A stretch of 33,829 nucleotides of DNA, taken from positions 1 to 33,829 of the forward strand of contig JANQRR010000005.1 of assembly GCA_028284465.1 (NCBI GenBank), given 5' to 3'. Source of the DNA: Gammaproteobacteria bacterium (GTDB taxonomy: Bacteria > Pseudomonadota > Gammaproteobacteria > JAJFKO01). Below are positions 18,721-27,872 of the stretch, in pieces (positions within the stretch are counted from its first letter, which is position 1; the number at the start of each line of letters is the position of its first letter). A program made the position numbers and the translations under genes. The notes beneath the pieces were generated by a model. The model was given only the letters and a program-made list of their open reading frames with translations. It did no database searches and was not told the DNA's origin.

Positions 18721-19893
18721 ATGCGTAGCCTAATGCCAAAAAAACAACGTTTTGCTGAATCTGGGTTAAATTCCCAGTTTAATCAACAAGATATGAACTT
18801 CAGCCAATATGTGGCTGCGATCCAAACAATCATTAAACAAGCCAGAATTGATTTAGATGGCCCCAATACGGATCTTATCGTTAATGCTAACAGCCCATTT
18901 GAGCTTCAGCCTGATCCGCGAAAATCGTTAGATCCAAACACTGGCAACATTAAAAATGGCATATTGCTCATTCATGGCTTATATGAAAGCCCTTATCATA
19001 CTCGTCATCTGGCTAAATTCTTCCAGCAACAGCATTTTTTAGTACGTTCCATTTTACTCCCTGGTCATGGCACAGTGCCTGGCGATCTCCTGACAGTAAC
19101 CTATGATGATTGGATCAAAGCCAGCGCATATGGTATTCAAAGCTTTGCTGATCAAGTTGATAATTTATATATTTTAGGTTATTCCACTGGCGCAGTATTG
19201 GCGCTTTATCATACTTTGCATAATATTGATGTAAAAGGCTTATTTTTATTTGCCCCAGCATTAAAAATTACGCCATTCGCTGCGCTTGCCCATTGGCACA
19301 AACCTATTAGCAAAATACTTCAACGCGCTCATTGGTATAAGATTGGCGAAGATAATGACTATGCTAAATATGAATCGTTTCCTTTTAATTCTGCCACTCA
19401 AATTCATCGCTTAATTGGTGAAGTCACTGCTTTAAGTAAAAATAAGCAAATTGATGTGCCGATGTTTATGGTGTTAACGGCAGATGATTTTATTATTAGT
19501 AGCCCTGCCGCCGAAAATTTTTTTAACGCGCAACCAAATTTAAATAATCGTTTAATTTTATATACTAATGTTATAAAAGATCGTGTGCGCAATAAACGCA
19601 TCAAATATGTTTGCAGCCATTATCCTGCGCAAAACATTAAAAATTTTTCGCATGCATGCCTTGCTGTGCCAGAAGATGATCCGCATTACGGGCCTGAAGG
19701 TGATTACCAACCTTATTTGGCCGTTAAAGCAAAAAACCTATCGATGCCTGTTTATTTTGGCGAGATCAGTATAACCTCAGAAAGCAAAAGTAATTTATTC
19801 CGCTTAAATTATAATCCACATTTTTATAATTTATTAGAATATATGAAAAACTTTCTGCTTGAAATTAACGACAATAACGTGGCTCGATTTTAA
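18721..19893 (+). CDS. Alpha/beta hydrolase, serine esterase/lipase-like
   Basis: A 390-aa cytosolic hydrolase with the fold's landmarks: oxyanion strand ILLIHGLYESPYHTRHLA (81-98), LPGHGTVPGDL (113-123), nucleophile elbow GYSTG with Ser155, an acid in VLTADD (Asp255 or Asp256) and His311 in NFSHACL. The family is related to carboxylesterases and monoacylglycerol lipases (Hydrolase_4); the substrate is unknown. The N-terminal 75 residues are polar and lack a signal peptide. ATGs at 18721 and 18733 are both possible, with no clear ribosome site. It diverges from the IcmD-like gene, and its 3' end overlaps the convergent pseudopilin gene by 29 nt. Confidence 0.85.
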   Translation: MRSLMPKKQRFAESGLNSQFNQQDMNFSQYVAAIQTIIKQARIDLDGPNTDLIVNANSPFELQPDPRKSLDPNTGNIKNGILLIHGLYESPYHTRHLAKFFQQQHFLVRSILLPGHGTVPGDLLTVTYDDWIKASAYGIQSFADQVDNLYILGYSTGAVLALYHTLHNIDVKGLFLFAPALKITPFAALAHWHKPISKILQRAHWYKIGEDNDYAKYESFPFNSATQIHRLIGEVTALSKNKQIDVPMFMVLTADDFIISSPAAENFFNAQPNLNNRLILYTNVIKDRVRNKRIKYVCSHYPAQNIKNFSHACLAVPEDDPHYGPEGDYQPYLAVKAKNLSMPVYFGEISITSESKSNLFRLNYNPHFYNLLEYMKNFLLEINDNNVARF

Positions 19894-20350
19894 TACGTCC
19901 ATTTTTATTTAACACGATTGCTTTGCCCGATTTAGCCTGTGGTGGGCAATATAAAAATGTTCCATTATGTCCTTGATTCATCGCAACCGGGAAAAATTGT
20001 AAATAACGACGTGCCGGAAAGCCTCGCCAACTTAGTTGCGAATGTTTAGGAAACTGGCTGACAGCATAGATCACCTTATTATTATGATTAATAACGATCA
20101 CCCCACTAGACCAACGGCCATTGCAATGTTGTTTATCGCTACTACCACAGACTTTAATCACTTCATGTTTCATTAATGCTTGCTGACGAGCAAAATTAAT
20201 CGCTGTTACCAACTTGTTTACAACCGCTTGAGTTTGGTTCTTTGTTTGCAAATGTTGCCAAGCAGGAATTGCCAACGATATTAAAATCGAAAAAATAAAT
20301 ACACTCACTAAAAGCTCAATTAAGGTAAACCCTGGTTTTTGTTGTGGCAT
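19865..20350 (-). CDS. Type IV pilus minor pseudopilin, FimT/GspH family
   Basis: A 161-aa class III signal protein. The prepilin peptidase site PGFTLIELLV is intact: cleavage after Gly7, Phe at +1 and Glu at +5, then a hydrophobic helix (LLVSVFIFSILISLAIPAW). The C-terminal domain has the GspH/FimT look (INFARQQALMKHEVIKVCGS, then LNKNGRIKI) and four Cys (two in CGSSDKQHC, one in FLYCPP, one in the end RYCR). The ATG overlaps the stop of the uracil-DNA glycosylase gene (TAATG) with GAGGAG inside that gene, so translation is coupled. The other pilus genes are not in the window. Its tail overlaps the convergent hydrolase gene. Confidence 0.88.
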   Translation of the reverse strand: MPQQKPGFTLIELLVSVFIFSILISLAIPAWQHLQTKNQTQAVVNKLVTAINFARQQALMKHEVIKVCGSSDKQHCNGRWSSGVIVINHNNKVIYAVSQFPKHSQLSWRGFPARRYLQFFPVAMNQGHNGTFLYCPPQAKSGKAIVLNKNGRIKIEPRYCR

Positions 20351-21057
20351 TAATTAATCTCCTCAAGAATTTGTTTCACCAATAATAAGTCGGCATACGA
20401 TTTCATTTTTTCACGCGGTGAGCGTAACAAATAGGCGGGATGATACGAAACAATTAATGGAATTTCAGTATCACGAAACTGATAACGTTTACCGCGTAAT
20501 CGACCCATTGATGAAGTGGTATTTAACAAGTAATGGGTTGCTATGCGCCCAACGGCTAAAATAACTTTAGGTGCTAACAATGCTACTTGTCGCTCTAAAA
20601 ATGGTGTGCAAGTACGAGTTTCTTCAGGCTTTGGATCACGATTGTTCGGTGGCCGACATTTTAAGATATTAGCAATATAAACTTGTTCGCGGTTTAAACC
20701 AATGGCTTGCAACATACTATTTAACAATTGCCCGGCGCGACCGACAAAAGGTTTACCTTGGCGATCTTCATGCGCTCCTGGCGCTTCACCTACGATCAAT
20801 AAATTTGCTTGGCGATCACCAACGCCAAATACTGTTTGCGTTCTTGAACGGTGTAATTCACATTGAGTACATGCTTGAACTCGTTGTTGTAATTGCTCCC
20901 ATGTTAACATCGCAACAGGCATAGTCGCTGGATCGATCGTTGCCGTTTGAGTTTGATGTTGCGTTTCGGTTACTACTTGGCACGCTTGTTGATCACGAGT
21001 TTGCCATGTTTGAATACCCATGGCAGTTAAATAATGCTGGCGCAATGCATGATCCAT
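20350..21057 (-). CDS. Uracil-DNA glycosylase, family 4 (4Fe-4S)
   Basis: Removes uracil from DNA; family 4 enzymes carry an iron-sulfur cluster and are common where ung is absent. Cluster cysteines are CTQC (63, 66), KCRPP (134) and the CTPFL Cys (150). Motif A is GEAPGAHEDRQGKPFVG, and the C-terminal SYHPAYLLR carries the conserved His. An N-terminal extension of about 50 residues, Gln/Thr-rich, precedes the domain, as in many proteobacterial members. An ATG at 21066 is in frame, but the one at 21057 has AGGATGG at better distance. Coupled to the downstream pseudopilin gene by a TAATG overlap. Confidence 0.93.
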   Translation of the reverse strand: MDHALRQHYLTAMGIQTWQTRDQQACQVVTETQHQTQTATIDPATMPVAMLTWEQLQQRVQACTQCELHRSRTQTVFGVGDRQANLLIVGEAPGAHEDRQGKPFVGRAGQLLNSMLQAIGLNREQVYIANILKCRPPNNRDPKPEETRTCTPFLERQVALLAPKVILAVGRIATHYLLNTTSSMGRLRGKRYQFRDTEIPLIVSYHPAYLLRSPREKMKSYADLLLVKQILEEIN

Positions 21058-21114
21058 AAATACCATCCTGAATAATAGTGCCGCAAATTCTACACAAATT
21101 TATCGAAGATGTCA

Positions 21115-21142
21115 TTGAATGACGATAGACCAGACTTAAAAT
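21115..21142 (+). promoter_or_regulatory. Candidate sigma70 promoter of nadE
   Basis: TTGAAT (21115-21120), a 16-nt spacer, then TAAAAT (21137-21142), about 34 nt before the nadE ATG. Confidence 0.35.
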
Positions 21143-21175
21143 TTAATCATTACCAGTATATGTTACAATTCATTT

Positions 21176-22864
21176 ATGAAAACACTCGACAACCAACAAC
21201 CTTGCCGAATTGCCATTGCGCAAATTGACTTTGCGTTAGGTGACATTCCTGTCAACACTCAAAACGTGATCCAGGTTGCACTGCAAGCCAAACAGCAAGG
21301 TGCTAGCTTAGTCGTATTTCCTGAATTAACATTAACCGGTTATCCACCAGAAGACTTATTGTATCGGCCAGGATTGTATCGTCGAATAGAGACCGCTCTT
21401 CAACAACTTTGCGATGAACTTAAAGACAAAGATATTGCTATCGTCATTGGTTATCCGCACAAAACCGCACAAGGCATTTATAATGCCGCATGCGTGATCG
21501 ATCAAGGCAAGATTATTGCGAATTATCATAAACAACATTTACCAAACTATAGTGTCTTTGATGAAAAACGTTATTTTATCGCGGGAGACCAACCTTGTGT
21601 CTTTAATCACCAAGGGATCCCAATCGGTTTAACGATCTGTGAAGATTTATGGGCTCAAGGCCCCCTCACTGCAACGATCAACGCTGGCGCAGAATTACTT
21701 ATTGTTATTAATGCTTCACCGTTTCATTTATCTAAAGCCGATCAACGGGAACAAATGCTACGCGCACGTCAACAGCAAGAAGGCGCCATCCCGATTATTT
21801 ACGCTCACTGGGCTGCGAGCCAAGATGAATTAGTTTTTGATGGTGGCTCACTGGTAATGGATGCTCAAGGCAACACTTGCCAACGCGCTAAATTCTTTAG
21901 TGAACAAATGCTTAAGGTTGATATTTACAATAACGATCAAACAATTTCTGTGGCTTGTGAGCAGCTCCCTCCATTGCCAAGTGAAGAAGCATTAGCCTAT
22001 CAAGCCCTAGTTGCAGGAACCCGAGGCTATGTCCATAAAAATCATTTTAAAGGTGCGCTGATTGGTTTATCTGGTGGCATTGATTCTGCTTTAACATTAA
22101 CCATTGCAGTGGATGCGCTCGGCAAAGAGAATGTCGAAGCCGTGATGATGCCATCTCGCTACACCACGCAGATCAGCCTAGAAGACGCGCAAGCACTGGC
22201 TGAAAATCTTGGGGTACGCTACCGTACTATTTCCATTGAACCCGCTTTTCAGGCATTTCTAGACAGCTTAGACGATGCTTTTGCAGGCTTACCAGTTGAT
22301 GTGACTGAACAAAATATCCAAGCACGCTGTCGGGCAATTATTTTAATGGCATTATCGAACAAATTTGGCAAAATTGTGCTCACAACAGGCAATAAAAGTG
22401 AAATTGCTGTTGGTTATGCCACTCTTTACGGCGATATGGCCGGTGGTTATGCGGTATTGAAAGATGTGTATAAAACCATGGTTTATCGCTTAGCTAAATA
22501 CCGCAACAGCTTAGCTGCGGTTATTCCGCAACGCACAATTACGCGTGCTCCCTCAGCTGAATTAGCAGACAACCAAAAGGATGAAGATAGCTTGCCGGCA
22601 TATGCCATCCTGGATGAAATTTTGCGTCTCAATATTGAAGCCGATCAAGATATGGAAGAAATTATTGCTGCCGGGTTTAGTGAGCATGATGTCCGCCGCA
22701 CACTTGCATTAGTCTATCGAAATGAATATAAGCGCCAGCAAGCAGCGCCTGGTGTACGGATCACTGAGCGAGCTTTTGGCAAAGATCGACGCTATCCGCT
22801 TACCACTCAATACAGCCGAGCATTTAAAGAAAGTCTTTTTGCTGCAAAATACCATCAAAAATAG
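21176..22864 (+). CDS. nadE: Glutamine-dependent NAD+ synthetase
   Basis: Two-domain enzyme of 562 aa making the last step of NAD synthesis, deamido-NAD to NAD, using glutamine. The N-terminal nitrilase-type glutaminase has its triad at Glu50 (FPELTLTGYPPED), Lys119 (YHKQHLPNYSVFDE) and Cys155 (TICEDLW). The synthetase domain begins near residue 290 with the pyrophosphatase loop SGGIDSA at 299-305, followed by PSRYTT, and TTGNKSEIAVGYATLYGDMAGGY further on. Length fits the bacterial two-domain class. No clear ribosome site precedes the ATG. metG follows on the same strand after 42 nt and may be co-transcribed. Confidence 0.97.
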   Translation: MKTLDNQQPCRIAIAQIDFALGDIPVNTQNVIQVALQAKQQGASLVVFPELTLTGYPPEDLLYRPGLYRRIETALQQLCDELKDKDIAIVIGYPHKTAQGIYNAACVIDQGKIIANYHKQHLPNYSVFDEKRYFIAGDQPCVFNHQGIPIGLTICEDLWAQGPLTATINAGAELLIVINASPFHLSKADQREQMLRARQQQEGAIPIIYAHWAASQDELVFDGGSLVMDAQGNTCQRAKFFSEQMLKVDIYNNDQTISVACEQLPPLPSEEALAYQALVAGTRGYVHKNHFKGALIGLSGGIDSALTLTIAVDALGKENVEAVMMPSRYTTQISLEDAQALAENLGVRYRTISIEPAFQAFLDSLDDAFAGLPVDVTEQNIQARCRAIILMALSNKFGKIVLTTGNKSEIAVGYATLYGDMAGGYAVLKDVYKTMVYRLAKYRNSLAAVIPQRTITRAPSAELADNQKDEDSLPAYAILDEILRLNIEADQDMEEIIAAGFSEHDVRRTLALVYRNEYKRQQAAPGVRITERAFGKDRRYPLTTQYSRAFKESLFAAKYHQK

Positions 22865-22906
22865 TACACTAACGGCTATTTAGAACAGCCTGGATAACAT
22901 TACCTA

Positions 22907-24577
22907 ATGACAGACTCTCGCAAAATATTAATTTCAAGCGCCCTACCTTATGCCAACGGTTCATTGCATTTAGGCAATATGGTGGAATTTATTCAAACTG
23001 ATATATGGGTGCGATTTCAAAAAATGCGCGGCCATGATGTATTGTATATTTGTGGCAGCGATGCGCATGGCACACCCGTGATGCTGAAAGCCCAGCGCTT
23101 AAATATTTCGCCTGAAGAATTAGTCACTCAATTTAGCCAACAGCAGCAACAAGATCTCGCTGAATTTGGCATTGAGTTTGATAATTTCTACACGACGCAT
23201 TCACCTGAAAACCAACAATTATCTGCCTTGATCTATCAACGCTTACAACAAAATGGCGATATTACTAAACGCAAGATTGAGCAAGCCTACGATCCAGTTA
23301 AAGAAATGTTTTTACCGGATCGATTTGTTAAAGGTGTTTGCCCACGATGCCAAGCAAAAGATCAATACGGTGATAGTTGTGATAATTGTGGTGCAACCTA
23401 TGCACCAACTGAGTTAATTGATCCTATCTCTGCCGTCTCTGGGGCCACGCCAATTACTAAAGAGTCGGAACACTATTTCTTTGACTTACAAAATTACGAT
23501 CAAGCGTTACAACAATGGACTCGTGGCGAACATTTGCAACCACAAGTCGCTAATTTATTAGAAGAATGGTTTGCAGAAGGATTACAAGCCTGGGATATTT
23601 CACGCGATGCGCCCTACTTTGGATTTGAGATCCCAGATGCGCCTGGAAAATACTTTTATGTATGGCTAGATGCGCCAGTGGGCTATATGGCAAGTTTAAA
23701 AAATTTATCGACACGTGATCCTAATATCAATTTCGATGATTATTGGGGAACTGACAGTCAAGCTGAACTTTATCATTTTATCGGCAAAGATATTGTGTAT
23801 TTTCATTCATTATTTTGGCCAGCAATGTTAATGGGGGCGAAATTACGCACGCCAACTGCAATTTTTGTCCATGGCTTCCTGACCATTGACGGCCAGAAAA
23901 TGTCGAAATCACGTGGCACATTTGTTAAAGCACGCACTTATCTTGATCATCTTGAAGCAGAATATTTACGTTATTATTTTGCGGCTAAATTATCAAGTGG
24001 CACTGATGATATTGATTTTAATTATCAAGATTTCATATCGCGCGTCAATGCTGATCTCGTTGGCAAAGTCATTAACATTGCAAGCCGTTGTGCTAAATTT
24101 ATCAATCAATATAATAACAATCAATTGTCAGCTAAATTGCCTAAACATCATTTACTAACAACTCTGATGGCTGCTGGTGATGATATTGCACAAGCTTATG
24201 AAAAACGTGAATATAGTCGTGCTATGCGTGAGGTCATGCAATTAGCTGATCAGGTTAATCAATATATCGATGAACAAAAACCGTGGGTATTAATTAAAGA
24301 ATCTGACAAACAACAAGCAGTACAAGATATTTGTAGCCTAGGATTAAATTGTTTCCGCTTGCTTATTTTATATTTAAAACCTGTATTACCGCAGTTAGCG
24401 CAGCGGGTTGAAAATTTCCTGCAAATTCCTGAATTAACTTGGAAAGACAAAGACACTATGTTATGTGATCATGTTATCGCAAGCTTTCAACCGTTGATGC
24501 AGCGCATTGATAAAACTAAGTTAGCTGCTATGCAAAAAGCAACAGAACATGAGGCAGCAAGTGAACAAACATCCTAA
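22907..24577 (+). CDS. metG: Methionyl-tRNA synthetase
   Basis: Class I synthetase of 556 aa. HIGH motif as HLGN at 21-24 ([15 protein letters not shown]), zinc knuckle with Cys145, 148, 158 and 161, the WxxDAPVGY block near 253-260 and KMSKS at 331-335, followed by the anticodon-binding helical domain. It ends after that domain and lacks the C-terminal EMAPII-like tRNA-binding domain of the 677-aa E. coli enzyme, a variant found in many bacteria. The end of the gene overlaps the next gene, encoding an RnfB-like ferredoxin. Confidence 0.97.
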   Translation: MTDSRKILISSALPYANGSLHLGNMVEFIQTDIWVRFQKMRGHDVLYICGSDAHGTPVMLKAQRLNISPEELVTQFSQQQQQDLAEFGIEFDNFYTTHSPENQQLSALIYQRLQQNGDITKRKIEQAYDPVKEMFLPDRFVKGVCPRCQAKDQYGDSCDNCGATYAPTELIDPISAVSGATPITKESEHYFFDLQNYDQALQQWTRGEHLQPQVANLLEEWFAEGLQAWDISRDAPYFGFEIPDAPGKYFYVWLDAPVGYMASLKNLSTRDPNINFDDYWGTDSQAELYHFIGKDIVYFHSLFWPAMLMGAKLRTPTAIFVHGFLTIDGQKMSKSRGTFVKARTYLDHLEAEYLRYYFAAKLSSGTDDIDFNYQDFISRVNADLVGKVINIASRCAKFINQYNNNQLSAKLPKHHLLTTLMAAGDDIAQAYEKREYSRAMREVMQLADQVNQYIDEQKPWVLIKESDKQQAVQDICSLGLNCFRLLILYLKPVLPQLAQRVENFLQIPELTWKDKDTMLCDHVIASFQPLMQRIDKTKLAAMQKATEHEAASEQTS

Positions 24578-25169
24578 AGCCACGGTTGATCAGATTGATG
24601 CATTGCTGCCACAAACTCAATGTCAAGAATGTGGTTACGCTGGCTGTCGACCATACGCCCAAGCTTTATTTAATAAAGCAACCACTATTGATAAATGCCC
24701 ACCCGGAGGCGTACCTACGCTAACAGCACTCGCTAAATTATTACAACAAGATCCAAAACCCTATGTCGATAAAATTAGTAAGCAATATCGCACACCATCA
24801 TTGGCAATTATCTATGAAGATGAATGCATTGGCTGCACTAAATGCATTAAAGCTTGCCCTGTCGATGCAATTGTAGGCACAGCGAAACGAATGCATACCA
24901 TTATCTCACAAGAATGCACCGGTTGCGGCTTATGTATTCCACCTTGTCCGATGGATTGTATTGGTATGTTGCCATTGACACAAAAACAATTTAAGCCTAA
25001 TATAGCCAGAGAAAGATACAATGCACGACAGCAACGTATAGCGCAACATCAACAACCCGCAAATAACAACTCAAAAAAAACTGCTATTAAATTAGAAATC
25101 GCTGCAGCGGTAGCACGAGTGAAAAAGAAACGACAATCAACAACCATTACGACTACCTCGTCATTGTAA
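24561..25169 (+). CDS. rsxB: RnfB/RsxB-like ferredoxin, soluble
   Basis: Iron-sulfur protein of about 203 aa. The first block [17 protein letters not shown] with a later KCPPGG is the four-Cys cluster site of the RnfB N-terminal domain. Two classic 4Fe-4S motifs follow, [16 protein letters not shown] and [16 protein letters not shown]. The membrane helix that starts E. coli RsxB is missing and no other rnf/rsx gene is adjacent, so it may act alone or with a partner encoded elsewhere. The tail is Gln/Lys-rich. A GTG at 24561 has GAGG 6 nt upstream; the ATG at 24549 lacks a site. Either way it overlaps the end of metG, suggesting coupled translation. The symbol reflects homology, not proven function in an Rsx complex. 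Confidence 0.85.
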   Translation: MNKHPKATVDQIDALLPQTQCQECGYAGCRPYAQALFNKATTIDKCPPGGVPTLTALAKLLQQDPKPYVDKISKQYRTPSLAIIYEDECIGCTKCIKACPVDAIVGTAKRMHTIISQECTGCGLCIPPCPMDCIGMLPLTQKQFKPNIARERYNARQQRIAQHQQPANNNSKKTAIKLEIAAAVARVKKKRQSTTITTTSSL

Positions 25170-25394
25170 ATTCAATAAGAGTTAAAATTTTATTATTCTT
25201 AAGTTTTCGTTAATAATGCTGATCTATACCTAGAGTAACGGCATAACAAAACAAACATGGAAAATAAAATGCCAACCAAATAATAACAACAAAACGAGGT
25301 AAAAATTAATAAATACAATAACAAATAAAATATAATAAAAATAGATCAAGCTCGTCCAAGCCAATTGAATAACTCCATTTTTAAGGACGGATTA

Positions 25395-26534
25395 ATGAAA
25401 CAAGTGGCAGTACTAGCAACGGGTGATGAGTTAATAAATGGCGACATCCTCAACACAAACACTCAGCTCATCGCCCAATTTTTACGGGATAATAATATTA
25501 ATTTAGGGCTGCAAATGATTGCCCCTGATAACCAACATGTTATTGCTGATGCTATCAATTACTTACTCCAACGCCATGCAGCATTAATTATTACTGGTGG
25601 TTTAGGCCCCACATCAGATGATTGTACTCGTTTTGCTTTAAGTCAAGCGACTAGCGCACCGCTAGAGTTTAATGAAGCCAGCTGGCAACGCATTATTGAT
25701 AGATTCACCAAGCTCAAGATCAATATTCCAGATAATAATAAACAACAAGCACTTTTTCCGCAAAACGCTACCGTACTTATAAATTCTAAAGGCTCTGCAG
25801 ATGCTTGCATGCTTATTCACCAAGGTAAAATGATATTTATGCTACCTGGGCCACCACAAGAATGTTTAACGTTATTCAGACAACAAGTATTACCTAAATT
25901 AATTGAAGCGGATTTTTCCCATAAATCAATCCGCAAATCTTGGTTATTATTAGGTGTTAGCGAAAGTGATATTGCACATAAAATTGATCAGCAGATCGGA
26001 GAGCAAGATATTACAGTGGGCTACCGCGTATCTTATCCTTATCTAGAAATAAAACTTGAATCACCTTCACTAGATAATATCAAAGCTGTTATTAAAAAAA
26101 TTAAACCGTATATTTCATCATATATTATTAGTGAACATAAACTCACTGCATCAGAACAATTACAGCATTCATTGTCGAAATATTCAGGAAGATTAGTTAT
26201 TGAAGATGATGCTACCGGTGGTTTACTCGAAAGTACTTTAAAAACTCCTGCAACATTTAATCATGTGTTATTTAACCACGCTGTGCATTTTGATGAAAGT
26301 ATGAATACAACAACTGTTAGAATTCAAGGCTTAGAAGCATTTTGGGATGAAGATCCAACGAGCACGAATACTTCAATAGCGATTTGTATCAAATCAACGA
26401 GTGATATGCATGTTATTAATAAACAAATACCTTATCGTGGCAAACGCACGCAACTGTTAGCGGTAGAAATGATTTGTTGGGAATTATATAAGCATTTAAC
26501 TCAGCCGAGGCAGCAGGTATTAGAGACGAATTAG
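25395..26534 (+). CDS. CinA-like protein with degenerate C-terminal domain
   Basis: A 379-aa protein. The ATG at 25395 follows AAGGACGG and begins the family N-terminus MKQVAVLATGDELINGDILN; an upstream ATG at 25365 has no such support. Residues 1-165 are the MoaB/MogA-like CinA domain (COG1058), with IITGGLGPTSDD and FMLPGPPQE intact, associated with ADP-ribose/NMN pyrophosphatase activity. A middle KH-like segment (LLLGVSESDI to about residue 245) is normal. The C-terminal CinA/PncC region should carry AESCTGG with the catalytic Ser of NMN deamidase; here it reads IEDDATGG, and the later GxxGPxGG block is absent. The deamidase is therefore probably lost. The gene converges with the charged hypothetical gene 8 nt away. 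Confidence 0.85.
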   Translation: MKQVAVLATGDELINGDILNTNTQLIAQFLRDNNINLGLQMIAPDNQHVIADAINYLLQRHAALIITGGLGPTSDDCTRFALSQATSAPLEFNEASWQRIIDRFTKLKINIPDNNKQQALFPQNATVLINSKGSADACMLIHQGKMIFMLPGPPQECLTLFRQQVLPKLIEADFSHKSIRKSWLLLGVSESDIAHKIDQQIGEQDITVGYRVSYPYLEIKLESPSLDNIKAVIKKIKPYISSYIISEHKLTASEQLQHSLSKYSGRLVIEDDATGGLLESTLKTPATFNHVLFNHAVHFDESMNTTTVRIQGLEAFWDEDPTSTNTSIAICIKSTSDMHVINKQIPYRGKRTQLLAVEMICWELYKHLTQPRQQVLETN

Positions 26535-26542
26535 GTTTTAGC

Positions 26543-27061
26543 CTATAGCATTCTCTCAAAAATTGCTACTATACACTCGTTTCTTTCTTGCTGAGTCATG
26601 GATGCAAGCTTTTTCTTGGTAGATTCTCTTTTAGCATTCTGTTCTTCTCTATATGAACTAAACCTTTTTTTCCCTGTGTCAAATAGTTCCCAAAAACTAC
26701 TACTTGAACGTTCCTGAGGAGGCCGTTGTTTATTGGATTTAAGTTCCTCACTTTTAGTTCTTTTAATTCTAAAAAATGAACTACGCACTTTTTTCCTTTG
26801 TGACTGTGATTCTGGTACTGCTTTATCAGATTGTTTTGTATCTTTACGTGGCGATAATAATGGTGATGCTTTAACAGTTCCAGATCCCAAATCAGACTCT
26901 GTAATATTTTCAGATAGCGGTGGTGTTGGTGACGGTTTAGAAATTTTAGGGTTCGAATCCACTTTTGTATCTTCAGAATTAGATTCATGAGGCAGGATAT
27001 CTTCACAATGTAACATATCATCATCTACAAAAGAATCCATCACTTCATCATTAAGACTCAT
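26543..27061 (-). CDS. Charged low-complexity hypothetical protein, possible effector
   Basis: I do not recognise it. The ATG at 27061 follows GCGGAG at 9 nt and gives 172 aa; the longer frame to 27121 runs into the promoter region. The first half is acidic and Ser/Pro-rich (NDEVMDSFVDDDM, then a PSPTPPLSE stretch), the middle and end strongly basic (RKKVRSSFFRIKRTKSEE, KKRFSSYREEQNAKRESTKKK). There is no signal peptide or membrane helix. Predicted disorder with a short helical end (MTQQERNECIVAIFERML) and Glu residues near the C-terminus would fit a Dot/Icm substrate, but this is inference from composition and context only. An overlapping 142-codon frame on the same strand is a shadow. Confidence 0.6.
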   Translation of the reverse strand: MSLNDEVMDSFVDDDMLHCEDILPHESNSEDTKVDSNPKISKPSPTPPLSENITESDLGSGTVKASPLLSPRKDTKQSDKAVPESQSQRKKVRSSFFRIKRTKSEELKSNKQRPPQERSSSSFWELFDTGKKRFSSYREEQNAKRESTKKKLASMTQQERNECIVAIFERML

Positions 27062-27269
27062 TATTAAAAACTCCGCACTATTTTTATCAATTGTTAACAT
27101 ATTGTAACATATTTTGGTCATATATGCTTTTTTCTACTTTTTTGCCGATAATTCATTGATGATTAATGATTTTTTAATTGAACTGATATAAAAATCATCG
27201 CTGTGCTCATATTAAACATCTAACTAAAAATTCTTGCTTTCAATTTAAAGGTTTGATTTTATAGTAGAT

Positions 27270-27298
27270 CAACAACATTTTAGATGCTGTTGGTTTTT
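27270..27298 (+). promoter_or_regulatory. Terminator-like hairpin in the leader of the Met-rich gene
   Basis: Stem CAACAACAT/ATGCTGTTG (8 of 9 pairs, loop TTTAG) followed by G and five T, ending about 42 nt before the ATG at 27341. In the sense direction it looks like an intrinsic terminator placed inside the 5' leader, so it may be an attenuator or the end of a small upstream transcript. Confidence 0.35.
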
Positions 27299-27340
27299 GC
27301 AAAAGGACCTGTTTTTTTATTTAACAAGGAGTACTCTTCC

Positions 27341-27706
27341 ATGAAGAAAATTATCGCGATTTGTTTAAGCTTAATTGTTTGTGCTTTTTCAGTGACTTCT
27401 ATGCCTGCTTATGCGAGTTCACATGAAAAATATAAAATGAAAATGGAACAATTGGATAACATGCATAAAAAGCTTAACATGATGATGAAACAATCAGACA
27501 GAAACATGTCAGCATCACAATTGAAAACACAAATGAAATCATTGAATGAAATGATGGATAAAATGGTTGATATGAAAATGATGATGCGTAAGAAAATGGC
27601 GAAGATGAAATCAAAAATGATGATGTTAAATCACATGATGATGAAAACTAAAATGATGATGCATCAAACCAATATGAAAATGCGTCATATGGGATCTTCA
27701 CGATAA
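27341..27706 (+). CDS. Exported methionine-rich small protein
   Basis: A 121-aa protein from an ATG that follows AAGGAG by 9 nt. Signal peptide MKKIIAICLSLIVCAFSVTS with cleavage at AYA|SS near residue 25. The mature 96 residues contain 29 Met (about 30 percent) and many Lys, including five MMM triplets (NMMMK, KMMMR, KMMML, HMMMK, KMMMH) and several His next to Met, with no Cys. It looks like a single long amphipathic helix or coiled coil. Met/His-rich periplasmic proteins often bind Cu(I)/Ag(I) or act as methionine-sulfoxide sinks, but I know no exact family for this one. No copper-resistance gene lies beside it. The low-complexity repeat raises the chance of a recent expansion. Confidence 0.75.
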   Translation: MKKIIAICLSLIVCAFSVTSMPAYASSHEKYKMKMEQLDNMHKKLNMMMKQSDRNMSASQLKTQMKSLNEMMDKMVDMKMMMRKKMAKMKSKMMMLNHMMMKTKMMMHQTNMKMRHMGSSR

Positions 27707-27739
27707 AAGTGATAATGTAATGACGAACGTATCAAGTTC

Positions 27740-27825
27740 GTCATTGCGAGGACCCGAAGGGAACGAAGCAATCCAGAAAATATATTTATTTATGATCCTG
27801 GATTGCTTCGCTACGCTCGCAATGA
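27740..27825. repeat. Inverted REP-like pair (large hairpin)
   Basis: GTCATTGCGAGG... GAAGCAATCCAG (27740-27776) faces its inverted copy CTGGATTGCTTCG... GCAATGAC (27798-27825) across an AT-rich 21-nt loop. Complementarity is strong at both ends of the arms (GTCATTGCGAG with CGCAATGAC; CGAAGCAATCCAG with CTGGATTGCTTCG). Confidence 0.85.
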
Positions 27826-27872
27826 CTATGATTACAACCAATGTTGCTTACAAAAGACATTAGAATTAATGT

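Noticed and set aside
26596..27024. 142-codon minus-strand frame overlapping the charged hypothetical gene
   Set aside because: No ribosome site, and the overlapping frame with a good site and sensible charge pattern explains the locus better.
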